This document shows positions 63,203-64,000 of a stretch of 64,000 nt of DNA, piece by piece (position 1 is the stretch's first letter; every line of letters begins with the position of its first letter). Source of the stretch: Deltaproteobacteria bacterium (GTDB taxonomy: Bacteria; Desulfobacterota; Syntrophia; Syntrophales; Smithellaceae); NCBI GenBank assembly GCA_022710585.1, contig JAKLGV010000003.1, forward strand, positions 131,308-195,307, given 5' to 3'. A program made the position numbers and the translations under genes. The notes beneath the pieces were generated by a model. It searched no databases. It worked only from the letters and a program-made list of their open reading frames with translations, and was not told the DNA's origin.

Positions 63203-63544
63203 ATGAATGACTTCTTTGAATATATCAGCACATGGTCTGTTCTGAAATGGATTGTCCTTGTGTTGATTGCCGGATTTATCGGACAGTTCGGCAGAATGGC
63301 GGCGGAGGCCATTGCCGCAAAAATCCGCGCGCGCCGCGGTGAAAAGGAAACGGTACCGGAAGTTTCCCGAGTGCCATCTGTATCGCCGCCTCAGGCAAAT
63401 CCGTCAAGCACTGTGCCGGAAGTTTTCCAGGAACCATCTGCATCACCTCCTCCAGCAACATGGCCAACCAATGCCCCTCCCGACAAAAAACTTCTCAAGG
63501 CAATGGCCAAAGTGAAAAAGAAGGAAGCCAAGAAAAAAAACTAG
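63203..63544 (+). CDS. Small membrane protein with Pro/Ser repeats and Lys-rich tail
   Basis: 113 residues from ATG 63203 (GTG at 63200 possible). One helix (VLKWIVLVLIAGFIGQFG) is followed by a Pro-rich region with two related units, TVPEVSRVPSVSPPQA and TVPEVFQEPSASPPPA, and a Lys-rich tail (KVKKKEAKKKN). No family recognised. Its stop codon overlaps that of the convergent ftcD (CTAG). Confidence 0.6.
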   Translation: MNDFFEYISTWSVLKWIVLVLIAGFIGQFGRMAAEAIAAKIRARRGEKETVPEVSRVPSVSPPQANPSSTVPEVFQEPSASPPPATWPTNAPPDKKLLKAMAKVKKKEAKKKN

Positions 63545-64000
63545 CTTCGGGATAGATATTTTAGATGAGTTTCCAGCAGACGATGCTCATTGAAATCTTT
63601 GAGTTGGAGATCCTCGGGTGTCGTTCCGGCAAACGCGCACCTGGGCGCCAGACCGATTAATTCGGACTCCAGGATTTGAACACCGCCTTCTGCCGCCAGT
63701 TCCTTCACCCGGTCATAGACTATTTTCAGCGATGTTTCTTTACAATTGGTCAGGTTCATCGATACCTGCGCGATTGCTCTTCCTTTCAGCATTACCCCGA
63801 TGGCACGCAAGTGTTTTAGACCACCGCCTTTTTCCCGAATACGCGACGCAATGTGTCGCGCAAGTAGAAAATCATCAGACGCAAGATTGATGTTATAAGC
63901 AACCAGGATATCCCTGACGCCCACGACTGTCGCGCCGGCACGAGAGTTAAATTCTTCTCCACCCAAATCGGGACTGCCCTTAGCAGAAGACATTTTATCC
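63541..64000 (-). CDS. ftcD: Glutamate formimidoyltransferase (FtcD-like), 5' part outside the window
   Basis: The frame is open to the window end, so the N-terminal half is missing; about 152 codons are visible. GATVVGVRDILVAYNINLASDD and GVMLKGRAIAQVSMNLTN are the C-terminal formiminotransferase blocks (given in part), ending in ESELIGLAPRCAF. The enzyme moves a formimino group from formiminoglutamate to tetrahydrofolate. An in-frame ATG at 63993 is internal by comparison with the family. Confidence 0.85.
   Translation of the reverse strand, partial: DKMSSAKGSPDLGGEEFNSRAGATVVGVRDILVAYNINLASDDFLLARHIASRIREKGGGLKHLRAIGVMLKGRAIAQVSMNLTNCKETSLKIVYDRVKELAAEGGVQILESELIGLAPRCAFAGTTPEDLQLKDFNEHRLLETHLKYLSRS

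Noticed and set aside
1..64000. CRISPR arrays, tRNA/rRNA genes, insertion sequences
   Set aside because: No regularly spaced repeats, no cloverleaf or rRNA-like segments and no transposase motifs were seen by eye in the intergenic regions; a covariance-model scan was not possible.

Overview
The window reads as chromosomal DNA of a Gram-negative anaerobe, most likely a deltaproteobacterium (Desulfobacterota) of the Syntrophales type, e.g. Syntrophus or Smithella relatives. This is inferred from gene content, not from a marker gene. LPS genes (hldD, kdsB) indicate an outer membrane. A split glycine decarboxylase, selenocysteine synthase, a liv-type acid transporter with acyl-CoA ligase, paired acyl-CoA dehydrogenases and a long radical-SAM/DUF2344 protein fit that group. 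No rRNA, tRNA, CRISPR array, integrase or transposase gene was recognised.

Layout. 1-2127 is the 3' part of a radical-SAM/DUF2344 gene. 2128-4043 is a small accessory patch: a frameshifted mini-gene, an A/T-rich HNH endonuclease whose tail lies in a palindromic repeat, and a UV-endonuclease/DUF1722 fusion. 4040-12339 holds envelope and housekeeping genes: lipid-kinase-like, Ste24-like protease, MltA, small DUF proteins, a DUF533 protein and a Cys-rich OmpA-like protein. 12421-20485 (minus) is one long operon: TetR, livM, livH, a small anchored protein, a binding protein, livG, livF and an acyl-CoA ligase. Divergent from it, 20772-23843 encodes an SCP2 protein and two acyl-CoA dehydrogenases. 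Matching TetR-type operators lie on both sides of the 286-bp intergenic region, one overlapping a near-consensus promoter, so the whole block looks like a regulated module for uptake, CoA activation and first oxidation of an unidentified carboxylic acid.

24028-26987 is an NtrC-type regulator and a histidine kinase placed tail to tail. 27087-31522 has small exported proteins, a flavoprotein and two paralogous exported proteins. 31757-38502 (minus) is the glycine cleavage operon gcvT-H-PA-PB-lipA-lpdA, followed by def. 39409-45950 (plus) runs a HemW-like gene, selA, rluD, pgeF, hldD and kdsB, with a 126-bp inverted-repeat element supplying the kdsB ribosome site. 46484-51539 (minus) is ilvB-N-C-D.

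The most informative regulatory structure is in front of ilvB: a consensus promoter, an unannotated 33-residue leader peptide rich in Val, Leu and Ile, and five mutually pairing RNA segments ending in an intrinsic terminator. This is a transcription attenuator sensing branched-chain aminoacyl-tRNA. The right end (52047-64000) carries a TPR membrane protein, PBP1A, tatC and tatA/B, then a tightly packed plus-strand operon of HDAC-like, gatC, gatA, gatB, mtnA, a HAD phosphatase and a small membrane protein, ending with the start-truncated 3' part of ftcD on the minus strand.
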